Assembly (NCBI GenBank): GCA_020443425.1
Contig: JAGRIE010000015.1
Span: 1-64,000, forward strand
Direction of reading: 5' to 3'
DNA: 64,000 nt
DNA from: Halioglobus sp.
Lineage (GTDB): Bacteria; Pseudomonadota; Gammaproteobacteria; Pseudomonadales; Halieaceae
The notes beneath the pieces are model-generated. The model worked only from the letters and a program-made list of their open reading frames with translations. It was not told the origin of the DNA and searched no databases. The number at the start of each line of letters is the position of its first letter. Positions within the stretch are counted from its first letter, which is position 1. The translations under genes and the position numbers were made by a program. Below are positions 1 through 8,158 of this stretch, one piece after another.

Positions 1-427
1 CGAACACGACAGGGATATTCAGGCGCATGGCTGCATTCAGCATGCCGGGGGTGATCTTGTCGCAGTTGGAGATGCACACCATGGCATCGGCGCAGTGCGC
101 GTTGACCATATACTCCACTGAGTCCGAGATAATGTCGCGTGAGGGCAGGCTGTACAGCATACCGTCGTGGCCCATTGCGATGCCGTCGTCCACGGCGATC
201 GTGTTGAATTCCTTTGCCACCCCGCCGGCCGCTTCGATCTCGCGAGCGACCAATTGGCCGAGGTCTTTCAGGTGCACGTGGCCGGGTACGAACTGGGTGA
301 ACGAGTTCACCACCGCGATGATGGGTTTGCCGAAATCCCCGTCTTTCATGCCGGTGGCGCGCCACAGTGCGCGTGCGCCAGCCATGTTGCGGCCGGCGGT
401 GGAGGTCTTGGATCGATAGTCAGGCAT
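1..427 (-). CDS. ilvD: Dihydroxy-acid dehydratase, N-terminal part (cut by window edge)
   Basis: The first 142 residues of dihydroxy-acid dehydratase are present; the gene runs off the left edge. The enzyme dehydrates 2,3-dihydroxy-isovalerate and its methylvalerate homologue in cytoplasmic valine, leucine and isoleucine synthesis and carries an iron-sulfur cluster. Visible family features are the N-terminal [20 protein letters not shown], the D80-D81 pair in the [13 protein letters not shown] segment, and NCDKITPGM with the cluster ligand Cys122 and adjacent metal-site Asp/Lys, matching the position of Cys122 in E. coli IlvD. The start is the ATG at 425-427. Identity is very firm; completeness cannot be judged. 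The branched-chain aminotransferase ilvE lies separately at 11.1 kb. Confidence 0.97.
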   Translation of the reverse strand, partial: MPDYRSKTSTAGRNMAGARALWRATGMKDGDFGKPIIAVVNSFTQFVPGHVHLKDLGQLVAREIEAAGGVAKEFNTIAVDDGIAMGHDGMLYSLPSRDIISDSVEYMVNAHCADAMVCISNCDKITPGMLNAAMRLNIPVVF

Positions 428-552
428 TGTCAGAGTCCGCAGTCCGGCCGCAGCCGGCATTCATAGTGAAATTCGGTCGCGCAGAATAGCAAATTTTGAG
501 CCTGAATTCCCGCTTATCGTGTTTCCGTAGCCGCTGTGGGAGTATTGCGGAG

Positions 553-801
553 TTATCGCCCTGCGACCTGTCCGCCGCCGGAAAATCGGTCTCTGGGTTT
601 CAGGCTTGTGCGCAGCCGACGCAGCGTCCGCTGCTTGAGCTGCCGCAGGCTCTGCACGCCACTGCGGATTTCGGGGTAGTTGCCCGCCTCGACCGAGAGC
701 GCGAACAGGATGACTGCGGACAACAGGAAAAAGCCTGTTACGAACAGGTGTTCCGGGGTCAGTGATCCGGAGAGTGAATATGTCGCTACTGTCGCTTGCA
801 T
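553..801 (-). CDS. Small single-span membrane protein, unknown
   Basis: An 82-residue protein I do not recognise. Residues about 18-40 (LFVTGFFLLSAVILFALSVEAG) form one clear transmembrane segment, and the C-terminal 35 residues are strongly basic (QLKQRTLRRLRTSLKPRDR), so the tail probably faces the cytoplasm or contacts lipid or nucleic acid. A good ribosome site (GAGGA, 9 bases before the ATG) supports the start. It lies 58 bases downstream of the small secreted protein at 860-1171, with a perfect GC stem-loop between them, so the two are probably one transcript with reduced or separate expression of this gene. Coding status rests on the RBS and the membrane segment, not on homology. Confidence 0.5.
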   Translation of the reverse strand: MQATVATYSLSGSLTPEHLFVTGFFLLSAVILFALSVEAGNYPEIRSGVQSLRQLKQRTLRRLRTSLKPRDRFSGGGQVAGR

Positions 802-819
802 AGTGGTACTTCCTCTGCG

Positions 820-842
820 GAGGGCGGCGCGGGGCCGCCCTC
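820..842 (-). terminator. Intercistronic GC stem-loop
   Basis: A perfect 9-bp stem (GAGGGCGGC / GCCGCCCTC) with a 5-base loop lies just after the stop of the 860-1171 gene and just before the RBS of the 553-801 gene. There is no T-run on the minus strand, so it may be a partial terminator or an mRNA-stabilising hairpin rather than a full Rho-independent terminator. Confidence 0.45.
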
Positions 843-859
843 TGGTGGTCTACCCGGGA

Positions 860-1171
860 CTAATTGCTGGCAATGGTCCCGTTGCGCTGCCGATACAGCG
901 CCAGCTGTTCATTGAATGCGCCTGCGGCTGCCTCTGCGCTGGTGAGCAACTCCTCGTAGTAAGCGCTGCTCAGCATCACGCCGCGGCACTCAAGGAGGTG
1001 CTCGATGGTGCCGACATACTCCTGGACCTGTGTCATAGCGCTTCGCATGGTGTCCGCGCTCGCTGAGTTGCCATCGGGAATTGCAGGCATTTCGCTGGGG
1101 GCGAGTAGCGGGCAGCCGGCTGAGGCGTTGAGTGCGAAGGTCAGTGTCAGTAGTGCGATTGAATATTTCAT
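860..1171 (-). CDS. Small secreted (periplasmic) protein, unknown
   Basis: A 103-residue protein starting MKYSIALLTLTFALNASA, a typical Sec signal peptide with a likely cut after ASA. The mature part is about 85 residues with two cysteines (GCPLL near its start and LLECRG in the middle) that could form a disulfide, and a largely helical C-terminal half (SSAYYEELLTSAEAAAGA). No family is recognised. The ATG at 1169-1171 is preceded by CTGGAGAG at good RBS distance, which is why it is preferred to an in-frame start ten codons upstream. It is first in a likely two-gene unit with 553-801, and an inverted repeat at 1215-1235 covers its probable -10 region. Confidence 0.6.
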   Translation of the reverse strand: MKYSIALLTLTFALNASAGCPLLAPSEMPAIPDGNSASADTMRSAMTQVQEYVGTIEHLLECRGVMLSSAYYEELLTSAEAAAGAFNEQLALYRQRNGTIASN

Positions 1172-1214
1172 GGTGTAGCTCTCCAGAGGTTGGTGTGTCA
1201 CGTGGTGTTACGTC

Positions 1215-1235
1215 GTGTGTTACTAATATACACAC
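1215..1235 (-). promoter_or_regulatory. Inverted repeat over a putative -10 box
   Basis: GTGTGT-N9-ACACAC forms a 21-bp dyad. On the minus strand the sequence TATATT, a plausible -10 element, sits inside it, with TTTATT 16 bases upstream as a weak -35. The dyad is about 45 bases upstream of the start codon of the secreted protein at 860-1171. This arrangement resembles a repressor operator overlapping a promoter. The cognate regulator is not identifiable. Confidence 0.35.
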
Positions 1236-1445
1236 TTTAACGAGACAATAAACCTCAGGTAGTGTGAATTTTTTGTGACCTAGATATATGATATTTAAAA
1301 ATAAATTTTCTTATCTCTGCGAGCGAATGGAGCTCGGGATGGGGCTGTAACATAAAAAGGTAACATTTGGTGCACGCTTCGGCCCGCGCGCCTGTTTCAG
1401 GTGCGGCGGCGGCGTCGACGGTGTGCGTCAGGGGGCAATATGGTG

Positions 1446-1474
1446 CGCGAAGTGGTGCCACTGGCACCATCGCG
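1446..1474. repeat. Imperfect palindrome / hairpin
   Basis: CGCGA-ag-TGGTGCC-act-GGCACCA-TCGCG: two nested complementary blocks (5 and 7 bp) interrupted by a 2-base bulge, around a 3-base loop. It lies between argA and the upstream region of the small secreted gene and may act with the hairpin at 1513-1535 as a transcription barrier. Confidence 0.4.
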
Positions 1475-1512
1475 GGCAGTCAAGCCGGGTATTTACGGGT
1501 GTGGTCGAGGCC

Positions 1513-1535
1513 GCGCTGCCCGGTCCGGGCAGCGC
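1513..1535 (-). terminator. Stem-loop after argA
   Basis: An 11-bp perfect inverted repeat (GCGCTGCCCGG / CCGGGCAGCGC) separated by one base begins 11 bases beyond the argA stop codon. The stem is stable enough for an intrinsic terminator, but the minus strand lacks a T-run, so the assignment is tentative. Confidence 0.5.
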
Positions 1536-1545
1536 TGTTTCGCGC

Positions 1546-2862
1546 TCAAAGCGTTTTGAAAAATACCTTTGAGTTGCGCTGCAGATTGTAGAGCAGCTTC
1601 TTTTGAGCCGGCAGTTCATCCCTGGACGCCTCGACAAAACCCTGCTCGATAAACCAGTGTGCGGTTTGGGTCGTGAGGACGAATACGCGCTGCAGGCCCT
1701 GGCGGCGCGCCTCCTGCTCCAGCGTCTTCAACAGCCGCTGACCGCGCCTGCCCCCCCGATACTCCGGGTGTGAGACGATGCAGGCGATTTCGCCGCTGCC
1801 GTCGTCGGGGAACGGGTAGAGAGCGGCGCAGGCGATGATGCGTCCATCGCGCACCAGCAGCCTGAACTGGCTGATCTCCGTCTCCAACAGCTCGCGCGAG
1901 CGTTTCAGCAACACGCCCTGCTGCTCCAGCGGCTCGATCAACTCCAGTATGCCACCGACGTCATCGATATTGGCTTGCCGTAACAACTCGTACTCGTCGT
2001 TGCCCACCAGCGTGCCACAGCCATCGTGCGTGAAGAGCTCCTGCAGCAGCGCGCAGTCGTCTTCATGGCTGATGATGTGGCAGCGCGCCACGCCGGCCAG
2101 GCATGCGCTTTTGGCTGTCTGCAACAGGGACAGTTGCTCCGGGTCACTGATGGACAGTGTATTGATTTCACCCACGGCGCACTGGCGGACCAACTCGCCA
2201 TTCTCATCCTCGATTCCCGCGGCTGTGCCGAACAACACCAGTTTGTCCGCGCCGATGGCGGCGGCGCAGTGGACTGCGATATCCTCCAGCGCGAGGTTGA
2301 ATATCTCCCCGGTCGGGGAGTAGCCCAGTGGGGACAGCAGCACAATGGAACCGTTGGCAAGTTGCTGGTGTATGCCGCTGGCGTCGATGCGCCTGACGCG
2401 ACCGGTGTGATGGAAGTCCACACCATCCACCACCCCGATTGGTCGCGCGGTGACGAAATTGCCCGAGCAAACCCGCATCCGGGAGCCCTGCATCGGGGAG
2501 TTCGGCAGTCCCATGGAGAGCAGCGCTTCAATTTGCGCGCGCAGGGAACCGGCGGCGTCCTTGATATGCTCGAGAGCGGCGTTGTCAGTGATGCGCATAC
2601 CCTGGTGGAACTCACTGGCCAGGCCTGCGCGCTGCAGCCGCTGGTCGATCTGCGTGCGCGAGCCGTGAATCAGTACCAGACGCACGCCGAGGCTGTTCAG
2701 CAGCGCTATATCGTGCACCAGATGGGAGAAATTTTCGTGCTGCGCAATAGCGCCCCCCAGCATCAGCACAAAGGTTTTTCCCCGGTGTGCATTGATGTAG
2801 GGAGCGGTGTTTCGCAGCCAGCGAATATGGGAGCGCCCCGACGTTGTCACGTTATCTGCCAA
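1546..2862 (-). CDS. argA: Amino-acid N-acetyltransferase (N-acetylglutamate synthase)
   Basis: Makes N-acetylglutamate from glutamate and acetyl-CoA, the first step of arginine synthesis. About 435 residues, the usual ArgA length. The N-terminal two thirds is an amino-acid-kinase-like domain (APYINAHRGKTFVLMLGG; VLIHGSRTQIDQRL) that binds arginine in the family. The C-terminal GNAT domain shows SHPEYRGGRRGQRLL at about 364-378, the acetyl-CoA pyrophosphate loop. The start is uncertain: no in-frame ATG precedes the domain, so the TTG at 2860-2862 or the GTG four codons later is used. It follows argE by 74 bases on the same strand, so the two arginine genes are probably cotranscribed. Confidence 0.95.
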   Translation of the reverse strand: MADNVTTSGRSHIRWLRNTAPYINAHRGKTFVLMLGGAIAQHENFSHLVHDIALLNSLGVRLVLIHGSRTQIDQRLQRAGLASEFHQGMRITDNAALEHIKDAAGSLRAQIEALLSMGLPNSPMQGSRMRVCSGNFVTARPIGVVDGVDFHHTGRVRRIDASGIHQQLANGSIVLLSPLGYSPTGEIFNLALEDIAVHCAAAIGADKLVLFGTAAGIEDENGELVRQCAVGEINTLSISDPEQLSLLQTAKSACLAGVARCHIISHEDDCALLQELFTHDGCGTLVGNDEYELLRQANIDDVGGILELIEPLEQQGVLLKRSRELLETEISQFRLLVRDGRIIACAALYPFPDDGSGEIACIVSHPEYRGGRRGQRLLKTLEQEARRQGLQRVFVLTTQTAHWFIEQGFVEASRDELPAQKKLLYNLQRNSKVFFKTL

Positions 2863-2936
2863 GCCATTGATAAATAGAAAGTTATTAAGGGTACAGAAAG
2901 CGGGTCCGATTACCTAATGGCAATATTGCACAGTGT

Positions 2937-4088
2937 CTACAGGCAGTAGTGGCGGATGCACTGTTGCAACAGGGCGATACAGGGCTGGATCTGCTCGAGT
3001 TCCAGATACTCGTCGGGCTGGTGGGCGCGGTCGATGGAGCCCGGGCCCATCACAATGGTGTCCATGCCCAGCTGTTGCAGGAAGGAGGCCTCGGTGGCGA
3101 AGGCGACGGCCTCGGCGCTGTGGCCCGTCAGCTTCTCTGCCAGCACGACCAGTTCGCTGTGCGCATCCTGTTCGAAGGGCGCGATCTCCTGTATCAGCGG
3201 CCGCAACTGGATATCAAGCCCCCGCTGCGCGGCCAGTAATCGCATGCGCTGCTCGAGCTCGGCGCGCACAGTGGCGTTGTCACCGCCGGGCGTCATGCGC
3301 AGGTCGAAGTGCAACTCCGCGCTGCCGCAGATTCGGTTGGGGCTGTCGCCACCGTGGATGCAGCCCAGGTTCAGTGTGGGCCGCGCAACCTGGAAAAACT
3401 CGTTGCTGTAGCGGGCGGCCAGTTCCTCGCGGTAGCGTATCAGGTCGCCCATCACCGCATGCATCCCCTCCAGTGCGCTGTTTCCCAAATCGGGATTGGA
3501 CGAGTGGCCGGCCCTGCCGGTGACCCGGATCGCCTCCATCATAATACCTTTGTGCATGCGCACCGGTACCAGTGAGGTGGGCTCGCCGATGATGGCCGCG
3601 CGCGCTTTCGGGTAACCGGCGGCGGCCAGTTGCCGTGCGCCGCTCATGGAGCTCTCCTCGTCCGCAGTCGCCAGCAGTATCAGCGGCTGCCGCAGCTCGG
3701 CCGCAGTAAATGCGCTGGCCGCCGCAATTGCCAGCGGGAAGAAGCCCTTCATATCCGTGCTGCCCAGGCCGTACAGTCGGTTGTCACGCTCCGTCAGCGC
3801 CAGCGGGTCGCTCTGCCAGCGGCCCTCGTCGAACGGCACGGTGTCGGTGTGCCCGGCCAGCACCAGCCCGCCGGGCCCGGAGCCGAGTGTGGCGATCAGG
3901 TTGGCCTTGTCGCCACCGGCGCTGACCGCTTGTATCTCGACCGCAAAGCCCATATCGGAAAGCCAGCCGGCGAGCAGGTCTATCACAGCGCGGTTGCCCT
4001 GGTCCCAGCCGGGGTCGGTAGAGCTGACAGAGGGTGTCCCCACCAGCTGCCTGAGCTGGTCGAAAACGCGTTTCTCGAACTGCGACAT
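2937..4088 (-). CDS. argE: Acetylornithine deacetylase
   Basis: Hydrolyses N2-acetylornithine to ornithine and acetate in arginine synthesis; a cytoplasmic di-zinc M20-family amidohydrolase. The protein is 383 residues, the same as E. coli ArgE. The metal and catalytic residues fall at family positions: H80 and D82 (GHTDTVPFDEGRW), D112 (GLGSTDMKGF), E144 and E145 (ATADEESSM), the glutamate in IIGEPTSLVP, and the C-terminal histidine in MGPGSIDRAHQPDE. The ATG at 4086-4088 gives the expected N-terminus. It is upstream of argA and 94 bases downstream of the phosphate transporter, with a stem-loop in that gap suggesting a separate transcript. Presence of argE together with argA implies a linear acetyl cycle, although argJ elsewhere is not excluded. 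Confidence 0.95.
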   Translation of the reverse strand: MSQFEKRVFDQLRQLVGTPSVSSTDPGWDQGNRAVIDLLAGWLSDMGFAVEIQAVSAGGDKANLIATLGSGPGGLVLAGHTDTVPFDEGRWQSDPLALTERDNRLYGLGSTDMKGFFPLAIAAASAFTAAELRQPLILLATADEESSMSGARQLAAAGYPKARAAIIGEPTSLVPVRMHKGIMMEAIRVTGRAGHSSNPDLGNSALEGMHAVMGDLIRYREELAARYSNEFFQVARPTLNLGCIHGGDSPNRICGSAELHFDLRMTPGGDNATVRAELEQRMRLLAAQRGLDIQLRPLIQEIAPFEQDAHSELVVLAEKLTGHSAEAVAFATEASFLQQLGMDTIVMGPGSIDRAHQPDEYLELEQIQPCIALLQQCIRHYCL

Positions 4089-4131
4089 CAGGGCTCCGGC
4101 TGTCGGGATTGCGGGTGTGAGTGGGTGGTGG

Positions 4132-4158
4132 TGCCGCCCAGTCTAGACAAGGGCGGCA
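4132..4158 (-). terminator. Stem-loop between phosphate transporter and argE
   Basis: TGCCGCCC and GGGCGGCA form a perfect 8-bp stem with an 11-base loop, 24 bases beyond the transporter stop. No T-run follows on the minus strand. It probably separates the pit and arg transcripts at least partly. Confidence 0.4.
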
Positions 4159-4182
4159 ATGGAGCCAAGTGCCTGAACGGCG

Positions 4183-5463
4183 CTAGGCGCCAAAAATCGC
4201 CCTGAAGATGAAGAAAAAGATGATGGCCAAGCCGGCACCGGCCGGCAGCGTGATAAGCCAGGACATGAAAATGCTGCCGATCACGCCCAGATTCAACGCG
4301 CCGATGCCGCGTGCGAAGCCCACGCCCAGTACGGCGCCTACCAGGGTGTGGGTGGTTGAGATCGGCAAACCGGTGCCCGAGGCGATTACCACAGTGGCCG
4401 AGGCGCCCAGTGTGGCGGCGAATGCGCGGCTGGGCGTCAGCTCGGTGATCCGGCTGCCGACGGTCAGGATCACGCGCCAGCCGTAGGTGACCAGGCCGAG
4501 CACGATGCCCGCGCCGCCCACCAGCAGAATCCACCAGGGGACCGCGGCAGTGGCGGCGATCTCGCCTCCGGACTGCACCGTGCTCACGATGGCCGCGAGC
4601 GGCCCCACCGCATTGGCGACGTCGTTGGAGCCGTGCGCGAACGCCATCGAGCAGGCGGTAAAGACCATCAGCACCCCGAACACCTGCTCCACCGAGCGGA
4701 AGCGGTGTGTCTCATCGGGTATATCCTTGATATTGCGCAACATCAGGGAGCCGAGGGCGGCAACCCCAAGGCCGATTACTGTGGAGATGAGCGCAGCGTC
4801 AGCGAACTTGCTGCCCAGCCCCAGGTCGAGATCCAGCCCGACATGGCTGAGGCCTTTCAACAGAGTGACCATGGAGATCATGAAGCCCACCATCCACATG
4901 TAGATGGGGATCTTTCTCTTGGCGTGGTGAAAGGGATCACTGGTATCGAGGATGAGGATTTTGACGCTGATGAACAAGCCGTAGGACAGGGAGCCGGCCA
5001 GTATTGGGGACACCAGCCAACTGGCGGCGATGGAGCCGACGTTGGACCAGTGGATGGCGTCAACGGAGATGCCGACAGCGGCAAAGCCGACGATAGCGCC
5101 CACTATGGAGTGCGTGGTGGATACCGGCCAGCCCCACATGCTCGCGATCAATAGCCAGGTGCCCGCGGCCAGCAGTGAGGACAACATGCCGTAGACCATC
5201 AGCTCCGGATGGTTGTTCATGACCTCGGCGTCGATAATGCCTTTGCGGATGGTTGAAGTGACTTCGCCGCCCGCGAAATAGGCGCCGAGAAACTCAAAGA
5301 TCATGGCGATAATGATCGCCTGCCGCAATGTCAGCGCCTTGGAGCCGACCGATGTCCCCATCGCATTGGCGACGTCATTGGCACCGATGCCCCAGGCCAT
5401 GAAAAAGCCAAAGACGCAGGCCATGACCAGGAAAATACTGCCGTACTGGGCAATGATTTCCAT
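4183..5463 (-). CDS. Inorganic phosphate transporter, PiT/PHO4 family
   Basis: A 426-residue polytopic inner-membrane protein of the PHO4 family, which imports (metal-)phosphate using the ion gradient. The two inverted-repeat signatures are clear: GIGANDVANAMGTSVGSKAL near residue 26-45 and HGSNDVANAVGPLAAI near residue 280. Each is followed by an STTH motif (GWPVSTTHSIVGAIVG and LPISTTHTLVGAVLG), as usual in the family. About ten membrane segments flank a central soluble loop around residues 230-260. It starts 23 bases after the DUF47 gene, a pairing very common for PiT transporters. No clear Pho box was found upstream. Whether it is the PitA or another paralogue cannot be told from sequence alone. 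Confidence 0.93.
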   Translation of the reverse strand: MEIIAQYGSIFLVMACVFGFFMAWGIGANDVANAMGTSVGSKALTLRQAIIIAMIFEFLGAYFAGGEVTSTIRKGIIDAEVMNNHPELMVYGMLSSLLAAGTWLLIASMWGWPVSTTHSIVGAIVGFAAVGISVDAIHWSNVGSIAASWLVSPILAGSLSYGLFISVKILILDTSDPFHHAKRKIPIYMWMVGFMISMVTLLKGLSHVGLDLDLGLGSKFADAALISTVIGLGVAALGSLMLRNIKDIPDETHRFRSVEQVFGVLMVFTACSMAFAHGSNDVANAVGPLAAIVSTVQSGGEIAATAAVPWWILLVGGAGIVLGLVTYGWRVILTVGSRITELTPSRAFAATLGASATVVIASGTGLPISTTHTLVGAVLGVGFARGIGALNLGVIGSIFMSWLITLPAGAGLAIIFFFIFRAIFGA

Positions 5464-5486
5464 ATTGATTCCTTCTCAGTAGCTGC

Positions 5487-6170
5487 TTATTTCGCCATCA
5501 GGATTTGCAGACGATCACCCACGCTCTCAGCGTCATCGGCGACGCTGCCGAGCAGGGTAATAATCTGGTAGAGAAACATCACGTCAATCGGTGGCAGGTC
5601 CCTTTCCAGTTTGAACAGGCTTGCCCGCAGGTCGACAGCGATTTCATCGGAGCTACATTCCAGTTCGTCCACGGTTTTCAACATCGCTTCGACGCGGCTG
5701 ATCTCCTCGGTGCCGGTGAACCCGACCTCCAGCAGTTCATCCAGCTCCTGTATCGCCCTGAGTGCGTGATGGGAAGTCGCTGCAGAGGTCTCCGCGAGCT
5801 TGATTGCCGCGTCCTGCAGTGGCGCGGGGAAGCGAATTTTGCGACCGATGATAAGGCCCGCTGCGTCCTTGGCGGTGTTCGCTATATGGTCCTGCACCCC
5901 GACCAATGTCAACAAATCGGAGCGTGGCACGGGCAGGAACAGCCGGTTCGGGAGGTGGCGGCGAACGGAGCGCTTCAGCTGGTCGGCCTCGGCCTCGGCC
6001 TCGGCAATTGCCTGATGTATGGCCGAGGCGGCCTCCCAGTCATCTGCGCCCGATGCGCGAAGGAGGTCCGGCACCAGTTGCGCGGCGCGATCAACCATCG
6101 CCATATGCTCCTGAATGGGCCCGATGGGTGAACGGCCGAACAGGTTGCCCAGTGGACTCAGAATAGGCAT
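5487..6170 (-). CDS. DUF47 / PhoU-like phosphate transport partner (TIGR00153 family)
   Basis: A 227-residue all-helical cytoplasmic protein of the DUF47 family, related to PhoU. It starts MPILSPLGNLFGRSPIGPIQEHM, the typical N-terminus, and continues with long amphipathic helices rich in Ala, Glu and Asp (AIAEAEAEADQLKRSVRRHL; DELECSSDEIAVDLRASL). Members are encoded beside PiT permeases and are thought to regulate or stabilise them. Here it is first in a two-gene unit with the transporter. It is transcribed divergently from the gspE-like gene across a 185-base gap. Confidence 0.88.
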   Translation of the reverse strand: MPILSPLGNLFGRSPIGPIQEHMAMVDRAAQLVPDLLRASGADDWEAASAIHQAIAEAEAEADQLKRSVRRHLPNRLFLPVPRSDLLTLVGVQDHIANTAKDAAGLIIGRKIRFPAPLQDAAIKLAETSAATSHHALRAIQELDELLEVGFTGTEEISRVEAMLKTVDELECSSDEIAVDLRASLFKLERDLPPIDVMFLYQIITLLGSVADDAESVGDRLQILMAK

Positions 6171-6355
6171 CGCTCAAATCTCCTTCAAACCAGGTGGCGC
6201 TAGTGTAGGGGCTCGACATGAATTTGTCACAAAAAAGGCGGCGCTGTTCAGGGCTTCCCACAGGCGCGGTTCGGGATTCTGGCGTCCGATTGACGGGCAC
6301 TGTGTTAGCATTGTCCGACTCGACATCAGCGGCGTGAATTCGGCTCTAATAGACC

Positions 6356-8131
6356 ATGACAAGCAAGTTCAGCGAACAGCTACTGGAATACCGGCTCAGC
6401 CTGCCCGCACTGGCGCAGGACCTGAATGCCGACGGCCACCTGACAGACCAGGACCTGGTCCGCATCAACCTGGCGAGCAAGCTCAAGATCCATCCGCTGG
6501 TGTTCCTCGCTGAACAGCAGCTGGAGGATGCCGCCGCGCCGGGTAAAGTGCTGACGATGGAGCGGCTGTTGGCTTGGTTGGGCAAGCGGGTGGGCCAGTC
6601 GGTGTACCGCATTGATCCCCTGAAAATCAATGTCACGGCCGTGGCGGAGGTGATGTCCCGGGCTTTCGCCGAGCGCCATCGCATCCTCGCGGTGGAGGTG
6701 CAGGACGACGAGGTCGTTATCGCCTCCGCCGAACCCTATATTCGGGCCTGGGAGAGCAATCTGGAGCACGTATTGCGCAAACCCATCCGCCGTGTTTTGA
6801 CGGACCCACGGGATATCGCGCGACACACCAGCGAGTTCTACAGCATGGCCAGTTCGGTGCGTGGGGCGCGGGTGATCGAGCGGCCGGGCGCGCCCGCAGG
6901 CGTCGGCAACCTGGAGCAGATGCTGGAACTGGGCTCGATGAACGAGCCGGACGCCAACGACCAGCACATCGTCAAAATCGTTGACTGGTTGCTGCAGTAC
7001 GCGTTTGAGCAGCGCGCCAGTGACATCCATATCGAACCGCGCCGCGACGTCGGCAGCGTTCGCTTCCGCATCGACGGCGTGCTGCATACCGTATACGAAC
7101 TCCCCGCCCATGTGTGCGCCGCTGTCAGCAGCCGGATCAAGATCCTCGGGCGTATGGATGTGGCGGAGAAACGCCGGCCGCAGGACGGGCGGTTGAAGAC
7201 CCGCACCCCCAGCGGTAATGAGGTGGAATTGCGCTTGGCGACGCTGCCCACAGCGTTCGGTGAAAAGCTGGTGATGCGGATTTTCGACCCGGACGTGCTG
7301 CAGCGCAGTTTTGAGCAGCTGGGCCTGGCGGACGCCGACCTGCAGCACTGGCACGACATGACCTCCAGCGGCCACGGTATTGTGCTGGTGACGGGGCCGA
7401 CCGGCTCGGGGAAAACTACCACGCTGTACTCAACGCTGCGCCAGCTGGCGACCTCAGAGGTCAATGTCTGCACCATTGAGGACCCGATCGAGATGGTCGA
7501 GGGCGCATTTAACCAGATGCAGGTGAACCACGGTATCAACCTGAACTTCTCATCCGGTGTGCGCGCGCTGATGCGACAGGACCCGGACATCATCATGATC
7601 GGTGAGATCCGCGACCTGGAGACCGCCAACATGGCGATCCAGGCGGCGCTGACAGGCCATCTGGTGCTCTCCACATTGCACACCAATGACTCGCCCAGTT
7701 CGATATCCCGCCTGATGGAGCTGGGTGCCCCGCCCTACCTGATCCGGGCCACCGTGCGCGGCATCATGTCACAGCGGCTGGTGCGCATCCTGTGTCCGCA
7801 CTGCAAGGACTATGGGGAGCTCGACCTCGATGCCTGGCAACAGCTGACCCAGCCCTGGCATATGGAGCCACCGGCGCGTATCGCACGCCCGGTCGGCTGT
7901 ATTCACTGCCGGGATACGGGCTATGCCGGGCGCCAGGGCATCTACGAGGTGCTGGTCAACAGTCGCGAGGTGCAGGGGCAGATCCGCGCACAGCTGGATA
8001 CCAACAAGATCCGCGCGATAGCGATGGGCGAAGGCATGCGCACCCTGCGCCTCAGCGGCGCTGCGCGTGTGGCCCGCGGCGAGACGACCATAGAAGAGGT
8101 GATGCGCGTCGCCCCCCTGATCGACGCCTGA
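6356..8131 (+). CDS. Type II secretion / type IV pilus-type assembly ATPase, GspE/PilB family (orphan)
   Basis: A 591-residue hexameric secretion ATPase of the GspE/PilB family. An N-terminal regulatory domain (about 1-160) is followed by the ATPase core: Walker A GPTGSGKTTTLYS at about 346, Asp box EDPIEMVEGAFNQMQ, Walker B IIMIGEIRD at about 412, and His box LTGHLVLSTLHTNDS. A zinc-binding tetracysteine is present (CPHC at 480/483 and CIHC at 515/518), as in GspE and PilB. No inner-membrane platform (GspF/PilC), pseudopilin or secretin gene is adjacent, so the partner machine must be elsewhere. It sits 27 bases upstream of glnE on the same strand. All catalytic motifs are intact. Assignment to T2SS versus pilus is not resolvable here. 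Confidence 0.92.
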   Translation: MTSKFSEQLLEYRLSLPALAQDLNADGHLTDQDLVRINLASKLKIHPLVFLAEQQLEDAAAPGKVLTMERLLAWLGKRVGQSVYRIDPLKINVTAVAEVMSRAFAERHRILAVEVQDDEVVIASAEPYIRAWESNLEHVLRKPIRRVLTDPRDIARHTSEFYSMASSVRGARVIERPGAPAGVGNLEQMLELGSMNEPDANDQHIVKIVDWLLQYAFEQRASDIHIEPRRDVGSVRFRIDGVLHTVYELPAHVCAAVSSRIKILGRMDVAEKRRPQDGRLKTRTPSGNEVELRLATLPTAFGEKLVMRIFDPDVLQRSFEQLGLADADLQHWHDMTSSGHGIVLVTGPTGSGKTTTLYSTLRQLATSEVNVCTIEDPIEMVEGAFNQMQVNHGINLNFSSGVRALMRQDPDIIMIGEIRDLETANMAIQAALTGHLVLSTLHTNDSPSSISRLMELGAPPYLIRATVRGIMSQRLVRILCPHCKDYGELDLDAWQQLTQPWHMEPPARIARPVGCIHCRDTGYAGRQGIYEVLVNSREVQGQIRAQLDTNKIRAIAMGEGMRTLRLSGAARVARGETTIEEVMRVAPLIDA

Positions 8132-8158
8132 TTGTTCCCGGTCCCGGAATAGATAGCC

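Larger units (their letters stand above)
1172..1545. other. Intergenic region, AT-rich half plus two hairpins
   Basis: No convincing gene lies in these 374 bases. Bases about 1205-1370 are markedly AT-rich compared with the window and hold the promoter-like dyad of the 860-1171 gene. Bases 1440-1540 hold two GC-rich hairpins next to the end of argA. A 71-codon reading frame on the minus strand has no RBS or protein-like character and is not called. Confidence 0.6.

Noticed and set aside
1255-1470. 71-codon minus-strand frame upstream of the small secreted gene
   Set aside because: No RBS, no protein-like pattern, and AT-rich intergenic context.
6210-6240. Possible Pho box upstream of the DUF47 / phosphate transporter genes
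   Set aside because: TGACA- and TGTCG-like elements are inverted and do not form the direct 11-bp repeats of a Pho box.
6380-7375. 331-codon minus-strand frame inside the GspE-like gene
   Set aside because: Antisense to intact Walker and zinc motifs; no RBS or recognisable protein.
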